From Adiantum capillus-veneris (lineage: Eukaryota > Streptophyta > Polypodiopsida > Polypodiales > Pteridaceae): 60,000 nucleotides of DNA. This document shows, in pieces, positions 10,868-22,420 of this stretch (its first letter is position 1; the number at the start of each line of letters is the position of its first letter). The notes under the pieces are model-generated. The model was not told the origin of the DNA. It was given only the letters and a program-made list of their open reading frames with translations, and did no database searches. The DNA lies in contig CM043946.1 in assembly GCA_014529385.2 (NCBI GenBank), positions 37,834,058 to 37,894,057 on the forward strand. Reading direction: 5' to 3'. Made by a program: the position numbers and the translations under genes.

Positions 10868-12430
10868 TTATCCTCGAGCATTTCCCTGATGAAATGATAC
10901 TTTCACATCCACATGCTTTGTCTTTGAGTGATAAACTGGATTGCAAGCCAATTGTATAGCACTTTGACTATCACAATATAACACAGGCATCTCTTCTTTG
11001 ATTCCCAAATCTGTTACTAGTCGATTAAGCCAAATTGATTCTTTGCATGCCTCTGATGCTGCAACATATTCAGCCTCTGTAGTAGACTGAGTAACACAAT
11101 CTTGTAATCTAGAACGCCATGATATTGCTCCACCAGGCAATGTAAAGACATACCCTGACGTAGACCTTCGGTTGTCTAAGTCACCTGCATAATCTGAGTC
11201 TGTAAAACCCTTTACACTTAGCTCCTGACTCCCATAGCATATACACATACTCTTTGTAGCTTTCAGGTATCTCAATATTCCTTTCACTGCCTCCCAATGT
11301 TTCTTGCCCGGGTTTGACATGTATCGACTTACTACTCCCACTGCAAATGAAATGTCTGGGCGAGTAGCAATCATTGCATACATCAAACTACCCACTGCAG
11401 ACGCATATGGAATCTTATCCATTTCAGCCTGTTCTTCCTCAGACACAGGACAATCTTGTTTGCTAAGTTTCACATATGGTGGCAATGGAACACTCAGTGC
11501 CTTTCCCTTCTCCATATTGAAACGTTGCAAAACCTTGTCAGTATACTCTGTTTGAGATAACCAAATCAACTTCTTTGATCTGTCTCTCTCAATGCGCATA
11601 CCAAGTATATGACTTGCCTCACCCATGTCTTTCATGTCAAACGATTTTGCCATCTTTGACTTCAAAGCTGAAATTTCTTCCAAGTGCTTGCCAGCAATCA
11701 ACATGTCATCCACATACAAAATAAGGATCAGCCAACTACCATCCTTAGCCTTCTTTGTATATAGACAGTGATCGAACTCACTACGTTTGTAGCCTTGAGA
11801 AATCATAAACTTGTGGAATTTATGGTACCATGCCCTCGGTGATTGTTTTAAGCCATAAAGACTCTTTAACAACTGGAATACCCAATCTTCCTTGCCTTTC
11901 TCAACAAACCCTTCTGGTTGCTACATGTAAATTTCGACATCTAAATCACCATGCAAGAATGCTGTCTTGACATCCATTTGGTGCAATACCAAATCTAATA
12001 TGGCAACCAATGCAAGAAATCATCTCAATGTAGTCATCTTGACCACCGGCGAGAAGACTTCATCAAAGCCAATGCCTTGTTCTTGCTTAAAGCCCTTGGC
12101 AACAAGCCTTGCTTTGTACTTTGGCTGACTATCATGAGCGGTGATCTTATACCTGTAAACCCATTTACAAGGTAGAGCCTTTTTGCCCTGTGGCAATTTA
12201 ACTAGATTCCATGTCTTGTTTTTATGCAGAGCTGTCATCTCTGACTGCATGGTCAATTGCCAATTCCTGGAGTCCTTCATTTGCACTGCTTCCTTGTAAC
12301 ATGAAGGCTCATTGCAATCAGTCAACATGACATAGTTCATAGATGGAACAAACCTATCAGGAGGTCGCGTGACACGTCCATATCTATGCACAATAGGTGG
12401 CTCAAGCTCAGCCACAACCTGTGGTTCCAC
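10868..12430 (-). pseudogene. COP-3 reverse transcriptase and RNase H
   Basis: Copies element RNA to DNA and removes the RNA strand. It lies in at least two frames. 12430-12020 carries the start of the copia RT domain ([33 protein letters not shown]). 11872-10868 begins SLYGLKQSPRAWY and holds the catalytic YVDD at about residues 53-56 of that segment. The RNase H part follows (CDSQSAIQLACNPVYHSKTKH). The linking stretch, about 11873-12019, is in a third frame and codes the DVKTAFLHG-like segment. The last RNase H residues are frameshifted near 10870. Confidence 0.92.
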
Positions 12431-12493
12431 TCTATCCTATCCTTGCTCCTCTTGAGCCCTGACATTTTGTCTTGCACGTGCAGGTCCATCTTC

Positions 12494-13809
12494 TTAGAAG
12501 ACAACTCTTCTAATCTCCTCAACCCTCTCTGGTTTAGAATGATATTTGGATTCATTAAAGTGAACATCATTGCTGCGGACAACCTTTCTGGATTCGGGAT
12601 CCCAAAGTCTGTACCCCATCTCACCAGAATTACCATAGCCTAAAAAGATGCACTTTTTACTCTTTGTCTCAAGTTTGTTCCTAAATTCCTTTGGAACGTG
12701 AGTATATGCCTCACAGCCAAAGACTTTGAGATGCTTGTATGAGGGCATTTTTCCTGAACATACCATCTCTGGCACTGAATCCTTCTGCAAAACCTTTCTA
12801 GGAGATCTACTTACAAGATGAACAGCTGTTGATACAGCTTCAGCCCAAAACCCATTTGGCAGCTGTGCATTAGACAACATACTTCTGACCTTCTCTTGTA
12901 TGGTCCTATTCATCCTCTCAGAAACACCATTTTGAGGAGGATTGTAAGGAGCAGTAAGTTCACGTTTTATACCTTTTGACTCACAAAAGTCGTGAAAGGC
13001 CTTTGAAACATATTCTCCACCATTGTCAGTGCGTAAGCATTTAAGCTTCTTGCCACTCTGATTCTCCACAAGTGTCACAAACGTTTTGAAAACACTAAAC
13101 GCTTCATCCTTGTGCATGAGAAAGTAAACCCATACTTTCCTCGAGTAATCATCTATAAATGTCATAAAGTAAGAAGCTCCCCCTAGAGATAGGTTAGGCA
13201 TAGGTCCACACAAATCACTATGAACAAGTGCCAAATGTGTATCTCTTCTACTGCTTCTATGCTTATGTGGCTGCTGTGTTTGCTTACCATACAGACAATG
13301 TTCACAGAATTCAAAATCATTAAATGAAAAGCCAGGCAAATAACCAGAACGAGACAAGATTTCCATTCCCTTCTTGGACATATGTCCTAACCGGCTATGC
13401 CACAAAGACACGTTCAGCTGCTCGGTTACATTGATTACATTTTTAGAGACATTTGATACATAAATCATGTAAAGTCCTCCAGACTTTACTCCATGTGCTA
13501 CTGTCATAGAACCCTTGGATATCTTCCACATGTTCTGTCCAAAAGTGGTGACGTAGCCAGCATCATCAAGTAAACCTGTGTTGATCAAGCTCTTTGAAAT
13601 TGCGGGAACATGTCTCACATTCTTCAGCGTGAAAGAAGAGCCATTCCGAAACTTCAATTGAACATCTCCAACACCTAAGATCTCACATGTCTGCCCATTG
13701 CCTAGCCGAACATGATCTTTAGTGGTCACATAAGAGGTAAACCACTCCTTGTTTGGAGACACATGAAGTGATGCCCTTGAGTCTATAATCTAGTCACTCA
13801 GTGCATTTC
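12494..13809 (-). pseudogene. COP-3 protease and integrase
   Basis: The protease region starts just upstream of 13762. The active-site motif reads DSRAS where the family has DSGAS, and the tryptophan codon before IIDS is a TAG stop at about 13790. The pre-integrase zinc-binding block has LWHSRLGHMSKKG and CEHCLYGKQ. The integrase core shows the catalytic triad in HSDLCGP, RTDNGGEY and NGVSERMNRT. The segment is otherwise open for 422 codons and ends near 12494, where the frame shifts before RT. Function: strand transfer of the cDNA into the genome. Confidence 0.92.
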
Positions 13810-14737
13810 CATCAGATGCTGTAAGAAGAGCTAAGTCCATTGTATTCTTCAAGAAGTAGATGTCTCCTGACAATAGACTGTCATCCTCTGCAACAGTGTT
13901 TGTCACATTTATTTCTTGAATCTTCACTGAGGACTTGTTCTTCTCACCATGGTCTTCAGCTTTCTCTTTCCCTTTTTCTGCTTTCCATTCTCTGCAGTCT
14001 CTTTTCATGTGATCCTTCTTGCCACAATGGTAGCATTCTATGTCACTCTTGCCTTTAGCACTGCGGGACTTGCTACGAGACTGATTCCTCTTTCCACCTT
14101 TGTACTTTTCTTTGGTCCTTCCCCTGACAACTAAGGCTGTTCCTTTGCCTTTGTCCATAGTATTTCTATTGGTTTCTTCAGTAAGCAGACTTCATTCTAC
14201 ACCTTCTATGTTCAAACCATGTGGAGTTGCAGCATTACTCAAAGCTGTGCGAAAAGTTTCCCAACTTTTCGGCAATGTGATCAACAGGAACATAGCTCTA
14301 ACAGGTTCATCAAACTTGACACCTTGAGCTGACAACTGACTATAGATTGTGTTGAATTCATTCAAATGATTGGACATAGGTGTCCCTTCTTTCATCTTCA
14401 AGTCAACAAGCTTCTTAAGCCAGTATACCTGTGAAGGTGCACTCTGCTTCTCATAAAGATCACTCAGCTTTAACCATGCTTGATAAGCCGACATCTTGTC
14501 TGCTACATTGAAGTAAACGCTTTCTGCCAAAGTCAGCATAATGGTAGAAAGTGTCAATTCATCCATTTTGCTCCATTCATCTTCGTCCATATCTTCTGGT
14601 TTTATCCCCTTGAGATTTATAGGTTTTATCTGCTTCTTTTGTACCAACACGTGCCAAATCTGCTTCTTCCACAATGGGAAATTGGTTCCATCCAGCTTCT
14701 TGATATTGTAAAGAGCAGTGTCCTGTGATCCAGCCAT
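13810..14737 (-). pseudogene. COP-3 gag
   Basis: An ATG at 14737 (MAGSQDTALYNIKKLDG) opens a UBN2/copia gag domain (LTLAESVYFNVADK, LLITLPKSWETF). A TGA at about 14192 stands where relatives of this family usually have Arg, consistent with CGA to TGA. The frame then continues with a Lys/Arg-rich part and an intact CCHC zinc knuckle, CYHCGKKDHMKRDC. It runs in frame to the protease stop at 13790. Confidence 0.9.
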
Positions 14738-15820
14738 AGCTACGCTTCACAGTAGTTTACTTTCCTGGGAAAAATTCGGCAGAGTTTCCCTTGTAAACTG
14801 ACCTTTGAACCAATATCAACCTGTCAAATGAACCAAGAAAGCTTCACATTCTGAAGAAATTTTGGCAGAGTCTCCTTTGTAAAATGGCTCTGGTGTACTA
14901 AAAAACAGACCAAAAAACAGCTCAAAAACACTGTCTCTCTGACACTGTAAGCTATGGGTAAACCTGTCCTGCACCTGTACTGTCTCTGATTGTCCTGTCA
15001 CTGTCCTGTAAGCATAGACTGCGACAATGCCTCAACGGCAGTAAAGCAAAGATGCTATCCCAATTGTCTAACTCACAGTCAATACATCCTAGCTGCCTAT
15101 CTAAGGGTGCTCGGGGGATCGCTCCAAGACCTGTATCACCGAAAGGATCTCAACATTCGAGAATCCCCCAGCTCAAAAAAGCCTCACTCGACCCTCAACA
15201 AAGGCTGTAGTAAATTTGACAGTACATAGACTTCCCACAAAGTCATACATCCACAAATTTCCCACTATATGTTGTAACCGCTGCGGCGGTTGTTTGCTGC
15301 GTGACTCACAGCCAGCAAACCCTCAACAAACATACATCATCTCTGAAAATACATCCCATGTGGAAGTACCTGCAATGTCAGGATGAAATCTGGAATATCA
15401 AGCAGCAAACACAAGCTACCTGATGAACTAGTGGATGTCGCCTACAGTCTGTGTGTAGATGCGCCCGTGTCATATGTGACACGCCTCCAAGAACTGTGAG
15501 CCGTCCTTCGATGTGTAGACAACCACAAATCAATACTCTGGGAGTGTCGATATCCTCATCACCTGCAGTCGTAGGCTGAAAACCCCAAATTTGCAGAGTT
15601 GGATCTGCACCCGTCTAGACCACGTAGTCGAAAATGGCCTGCGCAGACCTTTGTCGAAGCCGAACGGTGGCCGAGATGACCTCAGAATGAAATTCTGAGA
15701 ACACCAAGTCCTTCGGGCTTTCCCACAGGATTTGGGGCCGTGTCTTCGCCTGTCAAATTTCACTCCAATATGAGCTGGTGACTCTAGCCTCCTGCAGTGC
15801 TGCCTCGAGCCTCGATCTGA
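14738..15820 (-). other. COP-3 untranslated leader
   Basis: About 1.08 kb between the primer site and gag with no supportable ORF. It is longer than the leader of COP-1 (about 0.74 kb). GC-rich inverted stretches such as CCGCTGCGGCGG near 15278-15290 could fold. Confidence 0.7.
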
Positions 15821-15832
15821 GCTCTGATACCA
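15821..15832 (-). promoter_or_regulatory. COP-3 primer binding site (initiator tRNA-Met)
   Basis: Minus strand TGGTATCAGAGC, two bases inside the 5' LTR end. Confidence 0.93.
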
Positions 15833-15834
15833 GT

Positions 15835-16026
15835 TGAAGGAGTACGAGCGGAAGTGCGATGTGAGAGAGAGTGCGAGAAGAAGAGCACGACGATATGGTG
15901 AACTTGCTCTACTGTAATGTGTAGAGCATAGTGAGTTCTTATTAGGTTTTAACAAAAGAATATGTGTACATACCTGGCGGCCCGCCCACTTACCTGGGCG
16001 ACCACATTGGGCTTTATACCCCAACA
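15835..16026 (-). repeat. COP-3 5' LTR
   Basis: 192 bp, same termini as the 10464-10655 copy, followed by the right CGTCC duplication at 16027-16031. Confidence 0.94.
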
Positions 16027-16031
16027 CGTCC
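16027..16031. repeat. Target site duplication of COP-3, right copy (CGTCC)
   Basis: Exact repeat of 10459-10463. Confidence 0.93.
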
Positions 16032-17039
16032 TATGTTCAGTTTCTCCAGAAAGAATACTTCATGTACGTGATGGATTACTTTTTATTGTCGATTCTGGTG
16101 CTACAGGAAATATGACATATCAGTCTAAGTGGCTCCATAACTATCATCCACTGCCAGTTCAACGTGTTGTTTATCTTGTTGATGATACTACTTGTCAAGT
16201 AAAGGGTATCGGAGACTTATATCTTGGTACCTTATCTTCTTCCACTCGAATTTTGTGAGGAGTATTACATGTACCAGATCTTCGACGTAATCTTCTTTCA
16301 GTTGCTAGACTTGTTGATCTTGGTCTGTTTGTTGGATTTGATCATACCAAATGCCGAATTGAGAAAGATGGACAGACTATAGCCACTGCTCCTCGAAATG
16401 GTAATTTATTTAAACTCTCTCTCAAACGATGCTATAGCAAATGTTGTCAATGCTCTAGGTGATCATGATTGCAAAGTATGGCATCACCGTTTTGTTCATG
16501 CTGATTTCTCAAAACTCCTTGATCTTCAACGTCATGATCTTGTTCATGGCATGGATCTTAAAGCCCATCCCCATATGGGTGAATTTTGTGCTCTTGGGAA
16601 ACACAAACGTAAACCCTTTCCTCTTTCAAATACAACTCATTCTCATGACATATTGGGTCTTTTTCATACTGATATATGTGGACCTCTACCTTCTTCGAAA
16701 TCACAATATCGCTACTTCATTACTTTCATTGATGATTTCTCAAGGTATACGACTGTATTTCTACTTAGACAAAATTCTGAAGCCTTATCTGTTTTCAAAC
16801 AATTCCACAAGGCTGCGGAACTTCAAATTGGTCGTTGCCTTAAGAAGCTTCGTAGTGACAATGGAGGCAAATATGTTTCTCGAGAGTTTGTGAGTTACTG
16901 TGCTGACAATGGAATTCATCATGAACACACTATTCCATATTCGCCTCAGCAGAACGGCGTTGCTGAACGAAAGAATCGCACTATTCTCAATGCTGTAAGA
17001 TGTATGCTGATTCATTCTTGCTTATCTCGTGTTTTCTAG
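16032..17039 (+). pseudogene. COP-1 protease and integrase
   Basis: Resumes the gag frame after COP-3. The aspartic protease motif is FIVDSGATGNMTY near 16090-16120. A TGA at 16256 and a frameshift near 16430 precede the integrase. The zinc-binding region has WHHRFVHADF and FCALGKHKRK, where the second cysteine pair is partly lost. The core triad lies in HTDICGP, RSDNGGKY and NGVAERKNRT. A TAG at 17037 sits where family members have Trp, just before AEATLTA, so TGG to TAG is likely. Confidence 0.9.
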
Positions 17040-17966
17040 GCTGAAGCTACTTTGACAGCAATATTTATTCAGAATCATCTTCCTACTACTGCACCCTCTG
17101 ATAAGATACCCATCACAGCATGGAGAGGTGACATTCATTCTGTATCTCATTTTCGAACCTTTGGATGCATTGCTTATATTCATGTTCCCAAAGAAACACA
17201 AACAAAGCTTGATGCTCCTGGTCTTAAAGTTATTTTTTTTGGATATTCTAACACTTCCAAAGGCTACAAATTCTATGACCCTTCCTCCAAGAAAGTAATT
17301 GTGAATCATGATGCTACTTTTAACGAACAGCTTATGGGAGGCTCATGGTCCATGGATGATTCTGGTGATACTAAATCATTGCTTCATGCTTTTCCATTTC
17401 TTTCAGAAGATGAAACTCTTCCTATAGAGCAACTTTCCTCTTCACAACCATCCATTCCAAATGTTGCCAATGATGATATTGATATTTCTGTTGATCTGCC
17501 TATTGATTTTGAACATGGCTCATGTCATGTTTATGATGACGATATTGCTGATAATGCTTTTTCTACTTCTGAAGATCCCGTTACTTATGATGAAGCTATC
17601 TCTTTGCCACAAAAGGATCAATGGCAAGAGGCTATGGAAGCAGAGTACGATTCTCTTATCTCTAAAGGTACATGGATACTAATTGAATTACCTCCTGGTC
17701 GTACATTTATTAAATGTAAGTGGGTGTATAAGACAAAAGTAAAAGAAGATGGATCTTTTGACAAGTTCAAGGTACGTTTAGTTGCAAAAGGTTACTCCCA
17801 AGTAGCCGGTGTTGATTATCAAGAGACTTTTTCACCAATTGTTAGCATTACAAGTGTTCGAGTTTTATTGGAATTTGCTGTTCAATTTGATTTAGAAGTT
17901 CATCAAATGGATGTGCAAACTGCTTTTCTTTCATCTCTTGCTCTTCAGACCCCAACTTATACATAA
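17040..17966 (+). pseudogene. COP-1 integrase C-terminus and start of RT
   Basis: Same frame as the integrase after the TAG. It carries the copia integrase tail (RTFGCIAYIHVPKE, KVIFFGYSNTSKGYKFYDP), an acidic linker, and the RT N-terminus (CKWVYKTKVKEDGSF, RLVAKGYSQVAGVDYQETFSP, MDVQTAFL). The frame ends at 17966 in a short unrelated tail. The next domain segment, including the SLYGLKQSPRAW block, is absent. A deletion of roughly 80 codons is inferred from comparison with COP-3. Confidence 0.9.
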
Positions 17967-17986
17967 AACGTCAAGGTAGTAGTTTT

Positions 17987-18994
17987 GTGATTCTTGCTCT
18001 TTATGTGGATGATACCATCCTTGTTTCCAATGATTTGGAATTTCTTCAGCAACAAGTGAAAACGTTATTGTCTTCTGCATTTGATATGGTGGATCTTGGA
18101 GAGATTCACTCGTGTCTTGTCATTCAAATCCAACGGAACCGTACAAAAGGTATTTTATTCCTTCGACAGTCAAAGTTTATTGCAGATACCATTCAAAAAT
18201 TTGGTATGGAATCTGCACATTCATCCAACACACCTTGTCTTGCGAGATCTACGAAGAACACTTCTGACAAAGGCGGTCAACTTGTCACAAATCAACCTTA
18301 TGCTAACTTGATTGGATGTCTTCAATTTGTTGGCATGAACACTCGTCTTGATATTCTGTTTGCTGCTAGTTATCTTGGACAACATCTTGTATGTCCTTCT
18401 CTTAAGCGTTGGTCTGCTACAAAGCGTGTATTGAAATACTTGAAAGGCACTACAGATTTTGGTTTAGTCTATCGACGACAACTCACATCGGATTCTATGA
18501 AATATCTTTGTCTTTTGGGTTACACAGATGGAGACTGGGCAAGCTCACATTTATCTATGCGATCTACTAGTGGAAATTGCTTCTTTATAAATGGTTGTCT
18601 TGTTTCATGGACCAGCAAGAAACAAGGTTGTGTTGCACTTTCTACGACCGAGTTAGAATATGTTGCGGCATCACTTGCAGCTCGTGAGTTGATTTGGATT
18701 CGACAAATGTTGGTTGATATTGGTCACTCTCCTCTTTCTAGCACACCCTTGCGGTGTGACAACCAAAGTGCTATTAGTCTTGCAAAAGACTATGTTGAGC
18801 ATACTAAGTCAAAGCACATTGCTGTCCATTATCATTATGTCAGGTATGAAGTACGCAAAGGAACCATTATGGTTGAGCATTGTCTAAGTGACCAGATGAT
18901 TGCAGACATTTTGACCAAAGTCCTCAACGAGTCACGTTTCATCCTCTTGCGCTCGGAGCTTGGAGTTGCTTCGTCCTCACTCTTTCTAGATTAG
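17987..18994 (+). pseudogene. COP-1 RT palm and RNase H
   Basis: Resumes at the catalytic ALYVDDT (residues 5-10 of this segment), then the RT thumb, and an RNase H with TDGDWASS, STTELEYVAAS, CDNQSAISLAKD and HTKSKHIAVHYH. It is open to a TAG at 18992. Without the missing RT block upstream it cannot give a working enzyme. Confidence 0.92.
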
Positions 18995-19242
18995 CTTCTT
19001 TGCTATTGTAATAGCTTTGTACATATGACATTGTAATCTTTTAGGTACCATGCACTATGCACACTCCACATTTGCACATTGTGATCTCTAAGTCACTTGA
19101 ATATTTGTACATAGATGCACAATTCACTTTCACATCATCATCGCTGGTTCATATTTTCACATTGTATAGGGGCTTGGGTTTTTCCCTTGAACTCCCCAAG
19201 TGTTTTTTCATCCAAAGCTAGAGACCTTTGTTTGAGTGGGGG
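18995..19242 (+). other. COP-1 3' untranslated region and polypurine tract
   Basis: Noncoding. It ends in TTTGAGTGGGGG (19231-19242), a typical copia plus-strand primer, flush with the LTR. Confidence 0.85.
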
Positions 19243-19395
19243 TGTTGGAGCTATATATGGCTCACTCTACTCAACCTGGTCTCACCTAGATATTTGTATC
19301 TTGTCCTCAATATGAATAAGTCTTTGGGAGCATATATGGTGTGTCTCTTGTCTCGTCTCTCTCTCTCTCTCTCTCTTTCTCTCTACATCTCAACA
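19243..19395 (+). repeat. COP-1 3' LTR
   Basis: 153 bp, TGTTGG...CAACA, direct repeat of 8503-8649. It is followed immediately by truncated COP-2 coding sequence. Confidence 0.93.
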
Positions 19396-21493
19396 ATGGG
19401 TGCAAGAGTGTTGCCGATTGGCAGTGCATGAGAATGCGGGACACGAGGAGGTAGATGGGTGATGAGGAAAGGCCTTTGGACGGTGAAGGGAGGCTCAAGA
19501 TTGTCCCCAGAAGGGTGGGAAATTTTTATGGGTGGGGCCATCAACAAAGATTGATCAGAAGAGTGGACTGGTGATGAGAATGTAGGGTGCAATGGTGGAG
19601 AAAATTTTCCTGAGATGATGAATTCTTCATCAAAGATGAGGGTGCGGTCAAAGAGAAACTTGTGATGGTCTGGGATATAGAGGCGGTATGCCTTGATGCC
19701 AAAGCAATCACTATAGCCGACAAAAGATGTGCGTTGAGCACGTGGTGATAGTTTTGATAAAGGTTGCGTCACAAGTGGGTATGCAATGCTTCCAAAGATG
19801 CGAAGGTGGCCAAGATGAGGTGGGTGACAGTGCTAGAGGGTGTAGGGTGTAGTAGTAGGATTGTGGGTGGATGGAATGAGGTTTTGAATGTAGCACGTAG
19901 TGGCGGTAGCTTCTTCCCAATAGGTGTCTGGGAGGCTAGCTTGAAGAAGCATGGCACGAGCAGCTTCAAATAGTGTGCGATTCTTACGCTCGGCACGACC
20001 GTTTTTTTGTGGGTGGTTGGTGATGGAGAATTCATGTCAAATACCAGCAGAAAGACATAAATCTTTGAATGCATAAGAAGTGATTTCCGCACCATGATCC
20101 GTGTGGAGAGTTTAATGTGGCAACCATGTTTAGTCTCAACTAAATCCTTGAATGTGAAAAAATGAGAGAAGGTTGAGGATTTCTCGGCCATGTAGTAAGT
20201 AGTTGTGTATTTTGAGAAATCATCTATAAAAGTAAGCATATACTTATTGTCAGTGAGGGACTTGATAGGAAATGGGCCACAAACATCAGAGTGGATGAGG
20301 TCGAGAGGTGCAGTGGCTCGTGATGATGAAGTGGGGAATCGGACATGATGTGCTTTATCAAGAATGCAACCCTCACAAGGTGTGATGGGAGTGGGGTGCT
20401 TGGGAAGACCTAGTGCAAGTTGGCGATGAGTGAGTTGGTGCAAAACATGTTGAGAAATATGTCCTAGTCTATAATGCCATTTGAGTGTGTTTTGTTGTGT
20501 TTTTATGGATGATGCAAATGCATGTGCAGGCGATGAGTCGTCCAATGGATAAAGACGCCCTGTTTTGGGGAGCAAAAGTGTGACATACTGACCATCTTTG
20601 TTTAGTGACAAAATGTGGAAGCCTTCTCGCATGAATTTGATGATGATGCCGTTGTCGGTTAGCTCGCTGACAGAGATGAGATTTTTCTTGAGACCAGGGA
20701 CATAATATACATGAGAAATAGTGGTGTGTAGGCCATTAGGTAGGTTAATGATAGCATCTCCATAGGCTTTGGCAAGCTGGATGTTGTTATCACCGAGGCA
20801 TACTTCTAGAGGGTGTTCTAGGTAAGTGATGTTGGATAGCCAGTTTAGGTGATATGTCATATGATGGGAGGCACCTGTATCAAGTAGACAGATATTGGTA
20901 TATGAAGTAGCTATAGTGGTGGCATGTAATTGCAAAGGATAAGATGGGCTATCATAAGTATATATGTCAGCATAATGAGCTTGACCATAAATAAAAGGAG
21001 ATGTATGGCCATGGCGTGTCCCCCCTTGAGGGTAAGAAGGATATAGATTAGGGTGAGTGATAGGACGATTACGTTGATTGCGTGGTTGCCGACAATCCTT
21101 TGTGAGGGGTCCAAAGCGATGACAATTTGCACATTGCTTTGAATTTTGGTGATTGTGGTGGCTTTGAAATTGCAACTCTCTTCCAGAATTATTGTGTTGT
21201 TGAGGAGCGCCCGAATGTTGAGGCTTCTTGCCGTTGTAAGGGCGTGAGTTTCTTGTCATAGTGACAAGTGTTGTGGACTTCTGCGAGCTGCTAGCGTGGT
21301 CGCAAAGCCTTTCCTCCTGATGGATCTTGGCTACAAGGTTTTGTAGCTGCAAGTTATCTGTGGTGGCTTGTGTAGTGATAAAGGCTCTCCATGATGCAGG
21401 TAAATGAGCCAATAAGAGCATACTTTGAAGCTCTTTAGGGATGGCAAGCCTTGAGATAAGTACTTCATCTAGAAGTATTTGCCACGCCTCCAA
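19396..21493 (-). pseudogene. COP-2 gag C-terminus, protease and integrase, truncated
   Basis: Minus-strand copia polyprotein. A degenerate knuckle reads CANCHRFGPLTKDC, with Pro where the ligand His belongs. The protease motif is LLDTGASHHMTY. The pre-integrase block has WHYRLGHISQHV and CEGCILDKAHH. The integrase has HSDVCGPF, then a one-base frameshift near 20107. The other frame continues with TDHGAEITSYAF and an NGRAERKN motif, and a TGA where the family usually has Arg lies between them. The integrase tail (SFVGYSDCFGIKAYRLY) runs to 19396, where COP-1 begins. RT, RNase H and the 3' LTR are missing. Confidence 0.9.
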
Positions 21494-21497
21494 AAAC

Positions 21498-21916
21498 TTG
21501 GAGAATGACTAACCCTCTTGCATGGTAGTGTTTATCAGTTTCTTAATCAGGGAAACTTGTTAGACGAGGTCAGTGTGCTCATAGTTCGTCTCGAAAAACT
21601 TCCAAATGGTTCAAGCAATAGTTAGCTTTTTCACCATTTGGACTTGCCGATCTTGGCAATGGAGAATGAGCTCCATCTTGGCATTATTGTTTCTACTATG
21701 CGAAGTATTGTAGGTGTCATTGAAGTATGTTGAATCTTCATCTTTGGGGTGGTCAGGTTGCTCTTCGACTCCTGACGTGATGTCCCAAAGTTGTATCTGT
21801 GTGAGGTAGAGCTCCATCTGAATCTTCCACACTTGGTAGTTTGTGCTATTAAGCTTGTCAATAATGTAGCCGGGCTTGTAGGTGGATGCTAAAGATGAAG
21901 AATCTAACTCGGCCAT
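21498..21916 (-). pseudogene. COP-2 gag N-terminus
   Basis: ATG at 21916 (MAELDSSSLASTY), then a copia gag core with LNSTNYQVWKIQMELYL. In-frame stops lie at about 21611, 21558 and 21516. The same frame continues into the downstream gag-protease segment, so a single ancestral ORF is inferred. Confidence 0.87.
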
Positions 21917-22027
21917 CTTCCGAGGTTTCGGATTCCTTGAAAATAATGGAGAGTGAGGCTTTGAGTGTGGGCTAGAGAGATAGAATACTCTTAGCGCTAA
22001 TTAGAAAAACTAATCTTAATTTCTATC

Positions 22028-22039
22028 GCTCTGATACCA
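22028..22039 (-). promoter_or_regulatory. COP-2 primer binding site (initiator tRNA-Met)
   Basis: Minus strand TGGTATCAGAGC, directly inside the LTR that begins at 22040 (+ strand TGCGAGAAC). Confidence 0.92.
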
Positions 22040-22420
22040 TGCGAGAACTTAGAGATTAAGTTAAATGTCATTAATATCATTGTTAATTAATATGCTAGTG
22101 TCAAGACATAAGAGAGTGCAAGATAGAAATAGAGCAATGACAATAGATTGCACTTGAATGGAGAAAGAACACCTTGTTACAAATGAGGGTAGCTAATGGG
22201 ATTTATATACAAGTTGAGGGAGTGAGGATTATCCATCACATGTGAATTACAGGTTGGTGGGAATATACACATGTTGAGACTTACATAGGTGGAAGGGGTT
22301 CATGTGGGAATTAGGTGTAAGGACTTTGGGAATAGAGGTAGGTGCGGGAAAGAAGTCCACACTTAATAAAGTAATAAGTTACTTTTATAGAAATTGGCAA
22401 GATCCCATAATTGATGGTCT
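22040..22420 (-). repeat. COP-2 5' LTR (outer boundary uncertain)
   Basis: The inner end is fixed by the primer site. A minus-strand TATA-like TATAAAAG lies near 22390. No second copy exists in the window, so the outer end may lie beyond 22420. Confidence 0.6.

Larger units (their letters stand above)
10464..16026 (-). mobile_element. COP-3: complete Ty1/copia element nested in COP-1
   Basis: 5563 bp bounded by two 192-bp LTRs (10464-10655 and 15835-16026) and the perfect 5-bp duplication CGTCC. Reading on the minus strand it has primer site, a leader of about 1.08 kb, gag, protease, integrase, RT, RNase H and a purine tract, in copia order. By eye the two LTRs differ at about 8 of 192 positions (about 4%). 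The copy is damaged by stop codons and frameshifts but keeps all domains. Confidence 0.95.
8503..19395 (+). mobile_element. COP-1: Ty1/copia LTR retrotransposon, with COP-3 nested inside
   Basis: Two near-identical LTRs (8503-8649 and 19243-19395) in direct orientation frame an initiator-Met primer site, gag, protease, integrase, RT and RNase H in copia order, and a purine tract. Without the nested 5.57 kb insert it would be about 5.3 kb. It carries nonsense codons at 9644, 9767, 16256 and 17037, a frameshift near 16430, and an internal RT deletion at about 17966. The flanking five bases (TAGTG left, ATGGG right) do not match, so one flank has been replaced. Confidence 0.93.

Noticed and set aside
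19764-19973. Plus-strand ORF opposite COP-2
   Set aside because: Shadow of the integrase reading on the other strand.
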